From: Phalacrocorax aristotelis
Lineage: Eukaryota > Chordata > Aves > Suliformes > Phalacrocoracidae
Direction: 5' to 3'
Assembly: GCF_949628215.1 (NCBI RefSeq)
Contig: NC_134288.1
Coordinates: forward strand, 10,051,682-10,115,681
Length of the DNA stretch: 64,000 nt
Part shown: positions 10,853 through 22,719 of the stretch, one piece after another
Layout of the letters: every line of letters begins with the position of its first letter
Numbering within the stretch: position 1 is the first letter of the stretch
Notes under the pieces: generated by a model
What the model saw: the letters and a program-made list of their open reading frames with translations, nothing else
What the model was told of the DNA's origin: nothing
Database searches by the model: none
Position numbers and translations under genes: made by a program

Positions 10853-13800
10853 ATGTCTCTGCCGGGGAGCAGACGCTCGTCCACTGGATCACGAAGGTGA
10901 ATATGCTTCAGCCTCTGGCCCCTGGGACCAGGCACTGGTGCCTGCCCAGCACTTCTCCCAGCTGGCAGCAGGGAGGGAACAATCCCCACCTACACCATGA
11001 GCTGCCACTCTGCAGCACAAACCCCCAGCCTGGCTTTCAGGGGATTGCATGTCGCTGCGTGCTGCACAGCACTTCCCCATCACACGTGCAGCCCCCTGAG
11101 TGCTGCATTCGCCGTCCCTCTCTGTCTGTCTCTGCAGCTGGGACCAACCCCTCTGTCCGTCCAGGCAAAGGCAGGCGGTGGCGGAAGGCCCCGGCCCAGG
11201 GCAGCGGCACAGGGGCACTGGGTTGGGGCAGTGAAGTGAGGAGGTGTGTTAGCCCTTGAAAAGCCTCTCCTTGAGCTGCAGTGATAAAGAGCAAGAGGGG
11301 AAAAAAGAGAGGAAAAAAAGCATTTATTCCTCTCCAAATGTCTCCATGACCTGGGCTGCTGTTATTAGGAACTGGCTGCCACTGGCAGCATGGGCAGAGA
11401 GAAAAGGCAGACCTACCCATATGTAGGTGCTGACCTGGCAGTGGTGTGGCTCAAGCTGCCAGGGCCACGCTCCTAGGGTACTCCCAAGGGGCTCCTGGTC
11501 CTCAGGGTGCAGGGATGCTGTGCCAGCATCTGGGGATGCCACACCATGGGGGGAGGGAATGGGTGGTGGCCCCCCAGCCCTGCCTTTGCACCCGTCACCG
11601 TGTCTGTGCCATTTTGATCCCTGCTGTTTGTTTTGTCCTTTTGTCTTGTGTGTTCTCGGTGTGGTGGTTGGCAGTCGTGGGGTTTATGGACGGAGTGGCT
11701 TTGCCTCCTTCTTTAAGTCTTCAGCGCCCTCAGCCACTCGGCCTGAGACACAGCCTCTTCTCCCTGCCTCCAGGCGCCCCTCGCCCCCCGGGAGGGACAC
11801 CTACGGCACCTCCTCGCTGAGCAGCAGCAGCAATTCTGGCTCCTGCAAGGGCAGCGACAGCAGCCCCACCCCAAGGTAACCCATCACCCGTGGCCCCAGG
11901 GTGGCTGCCGGGTGCTCCTGGGCAGGGGGGACCAGCACCGATGCTGTTGGTGCTGTGCCCGGTGGGGACAGGAGCACAGGGGCCGGCTGAGCGAGGCTGT
12001 GCGTTTGGCAGCTGGGGGAGCCAGAGCTGGGGGAGCTGCTGGTGTCTCGCAAAGACTCCCACCATCTTCCTCCAAACCTCTCCGCCACCATTGTCGTGTC
12101 TTCTCCATACCTGTCCCACCACCTGCCAGCCCACTGCCCCGTCCCCTTCCCTGCTGTCCTGCTGTGGCTGTGGCTTGCACGCTGCACGTGTCCCACCCTC
12201 TGCTCCTGCACCCTGCAGAGCACCCTGAGTCCTTCAGGACCAAGGGCATGGTGGACAAGAGCTTTGTTTCCATCCCCTCATGCTGGTGAGAGCTGGTGGC
12301 AGCCTGGCTTCTCAGTGGGAAGCTCCTGGTGCACCCAAGGCATAAACCCTGCCAGGCACCCAGCTGCAGGACGGGCAGCAGCCCCAGCCCCGTGGGCACA
12401 GCAGCCTGCGCCAGCATTTCGGGCCATCCAGGATGGGTTCCTCCTGCCTGTCCCCAGTAATCTCTCAGCTCCCAGAGGTGGCACCAAACCTGGAAGGATA
12501 TGAGGGGCATAAGAGCAACCTGGGAACAGAGCCTGCACACACCGCAGCAGGGAGCAGTGGCTGTCCTGTTGCTGTGCCGTGTTGCAAGGCCATGGTCCTG
12601 CCTGCCTGCTCCTAACGCGATGCTTGTGTCTCTGGCTGAAGGCTGCTGGTGCTGCTGGGCTGCCGGGCTGCCTGCCACTGTGCATGGGGGTTTTGGGCTG
12701 CCCTGCTGCCATGCACAGAGAGTACCCACCACCCTGCTGTGATGCACAGGGGTTTTGGTCCACCCTGTTGCAATGCAGGAGTGTCTCATGCTGTGCACAG
12801 CTCTCTGTGTGCCTCCCAGCCCTGACATGCAGCCCTGTCCTCTCTCCCTGGCCAGCCCCTACTCTGCATGCTGTCCTGGGCTTTGAGCCAGAGACATCAC
12901 CTCATCTGCCCCAGTGGCAGAAGGAGGAGGGTCTGGATGTGCCGCTGTCCCAGCCTGGAGCAGATGCCAGATGCCCCAGCTTGCTCTCCATGGGCAGGAC
13001 AGCTGCCAGCTCCAGACCTGCTCCATCCTGAGCCCTCCCATTACCCATCTTCTGCCTCTGTCTCTGATGGGGCTGATCCCACCCTGGGGTCTCCATTGCA
13101 TCTGTCATTCCCTGAAAAGCTTGTTCTGGTGCTCACAGAGACCTCAGCACCCACCTGCTCCCAGCTCTGCTCATGCACCCACTGCCCTGGTGAAGCTGTG
13201 GGCTGTGCCAGCAGCGTCGGGAGCTGCACCCACCCTCCCACTGGCAGCACAGAACCCTGAGCCACCCACCCTGCCCCTCCTGCCCACGGCACTCCTTTGG
13301 GATGCACTATGGGACTGCACTCCCGTGCACCCTGAGAGGAGGTGTCTCCCTTGGGGTGCCTCCACTGAGCCTATGCCAGTGCCAGCACTGGTGGGTGGGT
13401 GACAGCCGTGTCCCCACAGACGCTCGGCCAAGTACAACCTCTGCAGTGACAACCACGGGATAAAGCCTCCAACACCAGAGCAGTACCTGACGCCCCTGCA
13501 GCAGAAGGAGGTCTGCATCAGGCACCTGAAAGCTCGCCTGAAGGACACACAGGAGCGGCTACAGGACAGGTGAGCGTGGGGGCAGTGGGCACAGACTACC
13601 CTGGCACAGGAGCCTCCAGGAAGGGTCCTGGCACCAGCCACCACTGCCTGTGGTGGCAGCTTCTGTATGGGACTGGTCCTTCTGGGTGCTCTCAGTTCCC
13701 AGCACCACAGCTTTTCCTCAGGCTCATGCCCGGGCATCGGGCTCACAGCTTTGCAGTGGCACTGCAGGCACACGGGCATCTGCCATTGTTGCCTGTCCAA

Positions 13801-15368
13801 CTGGGGAGCCGTGGATTCTGGGTCTGCAGAGCCCATATGTCCCACCTGTGGTGGCTGCACTCTCCCCTGCACCCCCAGTTAAGTCTCTGCCACGCTTTTT
13901 CTGAATTTCAGCGTCAGAGGGTGGCTAATCCCCGTCTGCTTCTCTCAGGCTTAGGCATGACCTTGCCAGCTTGCCAGCTGCCATGTACCCACTGCGGGCA
14001 CCTGCCTGTCCCCATGCAGCCCAGGGTCTGCACCCCCTCCAGGAAGGGGCCAAGCATTGCTCCCAAGGGGCCCTGAGCATCCCTCCTGAAGGTTCCCAAG
14101 CCCTGGATCCATCCCTGGGTCCCAGTCACAGGTGTTACTGGGTGATCTGGCACCAACTTGGTGCCAGGCTTGTGAGGATGGGGCTGGCCTCACAGCCCCC
14201 TCAGTGCCACGGCAGTGCCCTCCCCATCTCTCGCAGGGATGCTGAGATTGAGGACCTGAAGACGCAGCTGTCACGGATGCAGGAGGACTGGATCGAGGAG
14301 GAGTGCCATCGCGTGGAGGCCCAGCTGGCACTGAAGGAGGCCCGCAAGGAGATCAAGCAGCTGAAGCAGGTCATTGACACGGTGAAGAACAACCTGCTGG
14401 AGAAAGACAAGGGTCTCCAGAAGTATTTTGTGGACATCAACATCCAGAACAAGAAGCTGGAGACGCTGCTGCACAGCATGGAGGTGGCACAGAATGGGGC
14501 ACTGAAGGAGGAGGGGGCCGGCGAGTCGGCTGGGGGGTCCCCAGCCCGTTCCCTCACCCGCAGCTCCACCTACACCAAGCTGAGCGACCAGGGGGCTGGG
14601 GACCGCAACGTGGGGGGCTCGCAGACCATCTCGCTGGACGAGGGGGCTGACAGCGGCTTCGTGGGGGCGGAGGAGGTGCCCGGCCATACGGACCCACTGG
14701 AGGTGGGGGGCGAGCCTGGTGCCCGCCTGCCCCCCAGCTCCACCTACGAGAAGCTGCTGGGGCTGCGGGGTGGCGTGGAGGCTGGGGTGCAGGCCAGCTG
14801 CATGCAGGAGCGGGCCATCCAGACAGACTTCGTGCCCTGCCAGCCCGACCTGGACACCATCCTAGAGAAGGTGATGAAGTCCCAGGCTTGCAGCTTGGGC
14901 AGCCCCACCTCAGCCTGGGTCTCTGAAATGGAAGACATGATGCCTGGCCCCGAGCTCTCCAACCCCACCGGGGCCACGGACCTGCTGGTGGCCGAGCCTG
15001 ATGCCTCAACAGCGAGTGTCGGGGCCGAAGGGGGTGCCCCCTGCAACCCAGCGGTGCGGCAGCCCCCCAGCGCCAGCCCCTCCGTGGCCATCGCCTGTGT
15101 GGTGGAGGAGGAGACGATGGAGGCGACTGGCTGCGAGGCCGCCCCCTCCAAGAGCTATTGGAGCCGTCACTTCATTGTGGATCTGCTGGCGGTGGTGGTG
15201 CCGGCAGTGCCCACAGTGGCCTGGCTGTGCCGCTCACAGCGCCGGCAGGGCCAGCCCATCTACAACATCAGCTCGCTGCTGCGGGGCTGCTGCACCGTGG
15301 CCCTCCACTCCATCCGCAGGATGGGCTGTCGCCCCGTTGCCAGCCCCAGGGGCAATGCCCAGCCCTGA
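10853..15368 (+). CDS. SNPH: Syntaphilin
   Basis: Syntaphilin docks axonal mitochondria on microtubules and binds syntaxin-1, limiting SNARE assembly. Coding exons are 10853-10896 (exon from 10834), 11774-11875, 13420-13569 and 14237-15368, with phases that join cleanly into 475 residues (human about 494). The N-terminus MSLPGSRRSS matches syntaphilin. The human protein starts two residues earlier, but here that codon is not ATG. The serine-rich stretch TSSLSSSSNSGS lies at about 31-42. The coiled coil runs from about 72 to 181, with the near-invariant core QLSRMQEDWIEEECHRVEAQ. A variable acidic and proline-rich middle follows. The C-terminal HFIVDLLAVVVPAVPTVAWL, starting at His410, is the membrane anchor, followed by the conserved basic RSQRRQGQPIYNISSLL. 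No damage is seen. Known to be neuronal; the X-box promoter and upstream ORF suggest tight control. Confidence 0.97.
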
Positions 15369-17165
15369 CCCCCCTGCAACGCCCCCCGCCTGCCCCAAGG
15401 ACCTGACCACTGATTGTAAAGCCCTGGCGTGTCCCCGCTCTCCCGGGGTCCTTCGTTGGCTCCAGCTCATTATGCAGTGCCGGGTGGGTGGGAAGGGGCA
15501 AGGGTGGGGGGGTCCATGGGTGCGTGCGGACATGCTGTATCCCCCAGCTCCTTTATCCTGGAGGAGGGAAAGGACCATTGCTGGAAGAGAGGTGCCAAGT
15601 GGTGATGCAGGACATGGCACCAAGCAGCATGCTGTGACCCCCTGCCTGATGGATGCCCCTGCCTGGCCACTGCTGCGGTGCCTCTGGCTGTGGTGGGGGC
15701 TGCACCCCACTAGGTGGGCTCGCTCTTCATTGCACTTGCTTTTCAGTTGTCCTTGCCCTGCCCCACAGCCAGCCCTGCTGCGGGTGGGCAGTGGTGAGGA
15801 GCCACCTGGCAGTGGGGATAGGTGCAGGGAGGGGTCACAGCAGGTCCCCCTCTGGGTGCATTTCTTGCTCCAGGTGCAGGTTGCACCATAATGGCAAAGC
15901 CTGGCTGAAGGTGGGAGGACAGCAGGAGCCCACCCAGACATAGGACCAGCTCTGGATCAGTTTGGGAGGTCTTGGGAGCCTGTGGGGCACCTTCGCCCCA
16001 GCCTGCTGAGCTGCTTCAGTGTCCGTCCTCCTCCCGCTGGCAGGACAGTGCCCTGGCCAGGCCCTGCTCAGCCCCTCTTCAAACCACCCATTGCTTGGGA
16101 GATGCTTCCCCGCACCTGGATGGAACCGGGCTGTGGCTTCTGCACCACCGAGCGAGGCCAAGCGGCCCCTGGGGAAGCCTCGGTCCCTCCCTCCCTCCCT
16201 CCCTTTGCTTTGCACTATATTCACTTTTTTTTTTTTGGTACAGACTGAAGCCCTGTCGTCTGGGTGAGGGGGGGCTGAGGTGGCAGTGAATTGGGGGGAC
16301 CGCCCATCCCTGCTCTGGCTGCCGTGGAGTGGAGTGGGGGCTCTCACGGGTTCAGCAGCAGTGATGCTGGTGGTGCTGCCCTGTGCTAGAGCTTGGGGAT
16401 GCCCTTGCCAGGAGGCAGCGAGGGGGTGCAGGCAGAGCCAAGTGCCTTTGCCTGCCCTGGCCCAGCCAAATCCCCACTTTGCTGGTGGCCTCCAGAAAAA
16501 AAACATGCCTTTTTTTTTTTTTTAAAAAGCAAAGACAGCAAGGATTGCTCAGCGGGGGTTGGCAAGACACAAGACTTGGGGCTTCCCCAGCGTGCGGCGC
16601 TCCCACCCAATGAATGTCTGTGGCTTCTTCGTGACTTGAACTAATGGTGTGTCCCCCCCAACCCTGCTCCACTGCCCAGGGGTGCTGTCAGCCAGGCGCC
16701 CTGGGAACTGGCAATGCTCCACATGCCGGCATCCACTGGTCCTCCTGCGGGCACACACCACGTCCCGCATCTCCCACAGCCCCCGTCCAGCAGCTGGGGC
16801 ATGGGAGAGCAGCTCTGCCCGCGCTGAGGAGCGGCAGAGGCAGTGGCAGCCACTGGTACGGCACTGGGTGCTGGGTGAAGTATTTGGGGAAATAAGAAAC
16901 GGTGGCAAGGCAGCCGGGGCGGCTGATGTAAGCGGAGCTAGGATATACATCTCTTGTGCAATGTATTTGTGGATCTGTGTACACGTCTGTTTTAGACTAT
17001 CCAAAGCTTTGCCAAGAAATAAATGTAATGATTATATTTGAAAGACAAATCTATATATTTTTTAAATACAGAACTTAAAAAGCTGTAACACCGCTTTTCT
17101 TGTTTCCCCTGTCCTGTACTTGCTGTCTGTGGTGGATGTAATAAACGTCACTGGGTCTGTGTCTG
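15369..17165 (+). other. SNPH: SNPH 3' UTR with two poly(A) signals
   Basis: About 1.8 kb follows the TGA at 15366-15368. AATAAA occurs at 17018-17023 and again at 17140-17145. The second is followed by a GT-rich run (GTCACTGGGTCTGTGTCTG) typical of a cleavage downstream element. Homopolymer runs, T11 near 16207 and an A/T foldback at 16496-16527, lie inside. The end faces the end of SDCBP2, leaving about 350 bases between the two genes' tails. Confidence 0.75.
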
Positions 17166-17521
17166 CTTTGGCTGGAGCCGGCCTTTGGTGTCTGCCCCAA
17201 GTGGGGGCTGGCCTGAGCAGGGACATGGGGACCCCAGGACAGGCACATGCCCCATCCCTGCCATGCTGAGAGGGAAGAGTGGGAGGAGAGGGATGAGGGG
17301 ACACGGGGGACATCGCAGGCTGGCGTTCCCCCCCGCACCACCCTGCAGCCACCAGCCTCTGTAGGGATGAGGGGTTTTGTGCTAAAACTGCTTCTTTTGG
17401 GGATGCTGAGGGGGTATCTTCAGTGGCCCCTCCAAGCTTCCAGGAGCACATGCAGGCTTGGCCACAGGGGCTGTCCACCCTGGCATCGGCCCCCCGGGAT
17501 GGCAGGATGGCAGCAATCACA

Positions 17522-19668
17522 TCAGAGGTCAGGGATGGAGTGGTCCATGGATGACTTCACAAGTCCTGCGGAAAGCCTGGGAACAGGGATGGGCACTCAG
17601 TTGGGGGAGCCCAAAGGGCTCCTTCGGGACACTGTGGGGCCATGGCAGGGTGGGGTCAGGCACCACAGCCCTGCGGTCTCACCGTTTGACCATGTGCTCG
17701 TAGATCACGGTGGGGATGATTGTCAGCGTGACCACATTCCCAGCCCCTGCCAGCACCTCCGTGAGCTGCTTATCCTGCCAGAGAGAGCAGGTGGGTCTTG
17801 TGGGATGCTGGGCTCTGCCCACCATCCCGTGGCAGTGCCTTATGGGTCCAGCCCCTACAGGGCTGCCCCAGACAGATCCTGGGCACCCCTGGGTATGTTT
17901 TGCACTGCCAGTTGTGCACAGCCCCTACCTTCATGCCAATGACATTCTGGCCATTCACCTCACAGATGTAGTGGTGGGTGAGGAGGCCGTTGCGGGCGGC
18001 AGAGCTGTCCTTGGCCAGTGACACGATTTTCCCCTTCTTGACCACAACACCAATGTTGCCGGTGCTGTCCTTGTGCACGGTGACAGTGCGCTGGAAAGGC
18101 CTGTGGGGAGAGCATGGTCAGCACTGGCACTGCTGCCAGCATTGCCTGCCCCCTGCCTGCTCACCTGTCCCGCACTACCATGATGATTTTCTCTGGGGAT
18201 GCCTTCTTCAGTGCTCGCTGCGCCTTGTCGCTGCTCCAGCCTGTGCAGTTCTTGCCATCAATCTGCAGGATCTGGTCACCGAAGCGCAGCCCCACCAGCG
18301 CTGCCGGCGAGTTGGCCTTCACCAGCTGCACAAAGATGCCCTGGGGACGCAGCAGGAGCAATGGCACAGGGATTGGGCAGCAGTCATGTGCCATCTACCA
18401 TGCTATATCATGCCACGCTGCGCCATGCTGCACCACACCATGCCATGGCATGCTGCACCCTGCTGTGCCGCACCATGACACGCTGTACCGTTTAATACCA
18501 CATATTGGCTTGCTATGATGCACTGTGCCGTGTCACCCTGTGCTGTATTGTCATGCTTGTGGCATGCTGTGCCCTGCTGTGCTGCACTATGCCATGCCAC
18601 AGAGCACCACGCCATGCTGTGTCACGCTATGCCACACTGTGCCATGCCAGCCCAGCCCCACACCAGCCCAGCCCCCTCACCTGGTCAACATTTTTCAGCT
18701 GCAGCCCCGTCTTGCCCCGCTCATCCTTGCAGAGGTGGATCTCCCTCACACCTGGCTTGATCTCTGCCCGGCGCAGCCCTGCATTGTTGCCGCTTAGGGG
18801 GGCAACCAGCTGGCCCGGGGCAGGCCCGGCGGGGGTAAGCGCCTGCGGTGGAGATGGGGGTCAGCGGGCCCGGTGGGGCCACAGGGCCCTGTGCACATCT
18901 GCTCTCAGGGGGATGCTGCATCCTTTCCCTGGGTAGGATGCACCCCCAGAGGAACCCCACCCCTCAGCAGCAACGCTGCGGCATGGGGGGGAGCCCTGCG
19001 CAGGACAAGCAAGACCCGCCAGCCCAAACACCTACAGTGCTGCCTTCTGGGAGAAGGTTCTTCTGGATTTCTTCACTGGAGAGAGCGAGCCCCATGTAGT
19101 TCTCCAGCTCAGCCAGGTTGGGGTACAGCATGGGCGGTGCTGCAGGACACACCAAGGGCAGCCTCAGCTCACAGGGTCCCCAACCCACAGCCATTGCCTC
19201 CCCCCCATGAGCCCCCCAGGACCATGGGCCAGCAACTGGCACAAAGGACATGGCAGGGGATGGGCCAAGGGAAAAAAACAACCCAGATCCCATCCCCTAC
19301 CCATCCAGAGAGCTGGGGGGGGTCTCAGCTGAGCCCCCCACCACAGTGAACATCACTCCCCTGCCCCCAGACAACCCCTCAACAGGGAGAGCTAATCGCA
19401 ACCTGCATTATCAGTGCCCGAAATGAGCTTCGGCTTCTCTGCGACCACCGTCGTGGCGGGGGTCCTCACCCCAGCAGCTGCCTGCGCCTGGCAAGAGATG
19501 GGGTTTGCTCAAGGCTGTGTTCCCCTTTCCTGGGGTCCCTCTGAGGGCAGGACCCCACAGGGACCCACTGGGGTCTGCTCTCACCCCCAGTAACACTGCT
19601 GTGCTGACACTGACCTGCAAGATCTGGTGGCCCTTCATGTCCTCCAGGGAGGGGTAGAGTGTTGCCAT
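17522..19668 (-). CDS. SDCBP2: Syntenin-2 (syndecan-binding protein 2)
   Basis: This is a tandem-PDZ scaffold that, by family knowledge, binds phosphoinositides and short C-terminal tails such as syndecans. Coding exons from 5' to 3' are 19615-19668, 19403-19487, 19036-19139, 18681-18842, 18165-18340, 17929-18100, 17683-17774 and 17522-17576, giving 299 residues (human 292). Two LYPxL motifs occur (LYPSL at 4-8, LYPNL at 51-55), the type through which syntenin-1 binds ALIX. PDZ1 spans about 114-193 with binding loop TGLQL (126-130). PDZ2 spans about 197-280 with loop NIGVVV (209-214). The C-terminus ends in MDHSIPDL, close to human MDHSIPDA. The last-exon acceptor is the CCCAG just above 17576, since the next AG downstream breaks the frame. 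The gene is intact and lies downstream of FKBP1A on the same strand, as in human, where read-through transcripts are known. Confidence 0.96.
18398..18655. repeat. Degenerate CATGC/GCTGT repeat in SDCBP2 intron
   Basis: About 260 bases between SDCBP2 exons 18165-18340 and 18681-18842 are built almost wholly from short alternating words such as CCATGCTG, CACCATGC and TGTGCCA. The basic period is near 9-10 bases, with the CATGC core repeated many times. It is noncoding and looks like an old, much-mutated minisatellite. Confidence 0.75.
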
Positions 19669-20295
19669 TGTTGCTGCTGCCACGCCTGGGAATAGCAACA
19701 GGGCGGTTCAGGGACAGGGCACCTTTCCCCAAGCATCCCTCCCGGCCCGTGTGCCTGGCTTCATGTGCCGGAGACAGGTTGTCAGCCGGGGCCTCCGGCA
19801 TGACTCAGGGTCACGTCACCGGGGCCACCACCTCCACCACTTCCTGGGAGGTGGGACACGCGTGGCCACGGGCTGGGCACAGGCACCCTGTGCATTGCTT
19901 GGCTGGTGGCAGGTCCTGCTCCCTGCACCCACCTGCCCAGTGGGGCCATTCCAGCGTCACCCAGACATGGGAACACGATGTCCCATGGGAACAGCCCGTC
20001 CAACTACTCCTCGCTGCCTTTAAACCCCCATCAGTCCCCTCAGTCACTCAGTGCACCCCACATTGTGCCCATGGCGAAGCCATGCTGCCCAACCCTTCCC
20101 TGTGGCACTGTGTGCCCCAGAACACATCGCCCAAACCTTAGGGCATAGGGGCCAAATCCAGACCCAGCTCTGAGCCCTGTAGAACCAGAGAGGATCCCGC
20201 ATGCAGCCCAGGGACTGCAGCATCCCCCTGCCCAGCAGCATCATCCCTGGATGGGTGAGACACCCAGACCCCAGCCCCAGCTCCCCCTGACTGAC

Positions 20296-20352
20296 CTGCC
20301 AACAGCTCCCAGCTCCTGTGTGCTGCCCTCTGCCCAGCCCTGGGCTTTTATA
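20296..20352 (-). promoter_or_regulatory. SDCBP2: SDCBP2 TATA-box promoter and noncoding first exon
   Basis: On the minus strand TATAAAA (20346-20352) is followed about 50 bases downstream by a good splice donor: CTGTTGGCAG then GTCAGTCAG, with the exon end at 20296. The next exon starts at 19685 after CTATTCCCAG and holds the start codon at 19668. The first exon would be about 25 bases long, entirely untranslated. SDCBP2 thus appears to use a TATA promoter, unlike its CpG-island neighbours. This fits regulated, tissue-restricted expression, which is an inference. Confidence 0.65.
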
Positions 20353-22715
20353 GCTGTGCCTGGCCCAGGGAGGGGCCAGGCAGCCTCAGCTGACCGCCAC
20401 CCCTGCCAGGTAGGGCACAGGTGAGGAAGAGGAAGGTGAAGTCAAAGCTGCACAGGGCCCTGGCACTGCAGGGATAGGGATAGGGTCAGGGATTGCTGTG
20501 GCTTTCTGTGGGTTGAGGCATCCTCGGGGAGCAGGCATGGGGCTGTGCTCCCCCTCTAGCCACCACGGTGGGCTGCCCCCCCCCCCCCCCCCGCATCACC
20601 ACCCCCTGGTGCCACTGCTGCCGGCACTGGCTCACAGCTGGGCCCCAGCACAGCCCTTATGCCCCAGCCCGGGCCACTGCAGCTTGGAGCCCCAGATCGG
20701 GTACCTAGGCGCTGCTGATGGGGTGAAGCAGGGTGCCCTGCCATGAGCAGCCCTGTGTGGGCGGCCGGCTCCTGTTGACACTCTGCTGCCCAGGCGCGTG
20801 GGGCTGACACAGCCATGACCAGGACACCGTGTCCTGCACCCTTCCAGCTGTCACCAGTGGCCCTGAGGCACGCGCCAGGCATGACGTCCCCGTGGGAGTC
20901 CCGCGCCAAAGGTGGAAAATCTGAGTGAGCACGGAGCTCACCTGAATCAGGGCATGGGGCAGACCTGGGCATGCTGCTGCTATGGGACATCGCCGCGTCA
21001 CCCTGGGATCCAGCCTTCCAGCACCTACCTGCGACATCCCATTGCTGACACTGGGGATGCCATGGGCCACCGTGTCCCCAGGAGCCAGGCAGTGGGTTCC
21101 TGAATGCACCCAGCTGGACCTGGAACCAGTGGCATAAACACAGGACCTTGTCGGCACAGGTCCAGCCCCACCACGGAGCAGCAGCCAGGCACGTCCCAGC
21201 TTTCTCCACCTCTGCTCCTGCACACCAGGCCAGGAGGAAGTGTTTTATTTACTTGTGTTATTTTTAGCCCGACAGTGCCCGACTGCCTCAGCCAGCCAGG
21301 TACGAGAGCAGCTCAACTACTGATAAACATGGCCAGGAGCAGGGGCAGGGAGATATCCTACAGCAGCCAGAGAAGGATGGTTCCCAGGGGGTTTATGCCT
21401 GCCCCAAAACCTTAATCCCCACTGAACTGGAGCTGGAAGGACCTGCACCCCATCTGCACTTGTGGGTGCCTCAGGAGCCACAGTGGGGGGCTGCGTGCCC
21501 AGGGCACGGGGGGCAACCGCTGGCCCTGAGGGCACCAGGCTCCCCTCACCCTTCTTCCAGGCTCCCACCAGCCCTGACTTATCTCCAGCTGGAAGCCACG
21601 GCACTGCCTGGCACCAGTTAATAATTAAAGCGAAAACCTTTGCAGGAAGAGAAACCCAAGCTCACCTCAAGTTTCCGCCTTGAAGTGGTCACAATAAAGG
21701 GCGGAGCATGACGCTGGTGCCCCAGCAGCTCCCTGTTCTGCTTAATTGAGTAGCAGTTAAGAGTAGTCCTAATATCTGCACAGCATGGCTCTGATCCCAC
21801 ATGACCCTCTGCAAGCACTGGTGTTCCCAAATGGGGTGCTGGAAGGCCCAGCCTGTAGCCCCACAGCCACTGTTCCCTCCAGCACCTTCCCCAGACTCCC
21901 CGTTAAAAGAAAACTTTGCTCCCAACAAACCCGCTCAGGAGCCAGAACTCGACACATTATCGATCAGACATGTTATTGATTGCAGCAAATGGAGCAAAGG
22001 CCGTTTGCGGAGGAGCAGGGTGCTGGGAGCAGCAGTGCCTGAGCAGCACAATGTTCACCAGCAGCCACCAGCAAATGTCCAAGCTGCAGCAGCAAAGGCC
22101 AGAAGCAGGGGGCTTAGGCAGCCCCACCAACCAAGCATGGTGGGGGATCACTGAGAAAAGCACTGAAAAAACATCCCAAGAGGCTTTTTGGGTCCACGGG
22201 GATCTGGCCTGCAAATACCAGCTGCTGGATGTGCCATGTCACACATTGCAATGTCCAGCCTCCAGAGAGGACCAAAATCAATACATAGAGAGATATGGAT
22301 ATGCTTCTCCAGAGCTGGAAGGTCCCTGGGAACACACATCTGTCTGCTCCCAGTCCACGTTGAGTCACAGCCACAACAGCAAGAGGCTGTGAGGGCAATG
22401 TTTAATAGGTTATGGTAAGGCAATTAATTATGCAAATTCCAGTAGGCCACTGTCACCTTCCCACAGAGCCCAGCGAGCCTCAGGCATCCCTCTGCGCTCC
22501 CAGGGCCAAGCACCGGAGCCTCACCCCAAAGCCAGCCAGCACAGCCAGAGGCCAGCCCTTCCTGCTACCACAGCACCCCACAAGCCTGGCACGGCAGCCT
22601 CAGGATCCTGCAAGCCTGGCACAGCACCCACAGCACCCCAGGAGCCCAGCACAGCATACACTGTGCTGAGCAACAGGCAGGCGAGGGAAAAACCTCCAAG
22701 ACACAAGGTTGAGAA
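20353..22715. other. Intergenic gap SDCBP2 - FKBP1A
   Basis: This 2.4-kb stretch holds no exon I can support. It contains an unbroken run of 17 C at 20576-20592 and otherwise unremarkable GC-rich sequence. Because FKBP1A is upstream on the same strand, read-through transcripts, if present, would cross this gap. Confidence 0.55.
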
Positions 22716-22719
22716 AAGC

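Noticed and set aside
11884-12828. 314-codon minus-strand open frame
   Set aside because: It lies in the SNPH intron between exons 11774-11875 and 13420-13569, has no splice or promoter support, and its translation resembles no family.
17522-17567. Nearer acceptor (TTCCGCAG) for the last SDCBP2 exon
   Set aside because: It would shift the frame and lose the conserved ending MDHSIPDL. The CCCAG just above 17576 keeps it.
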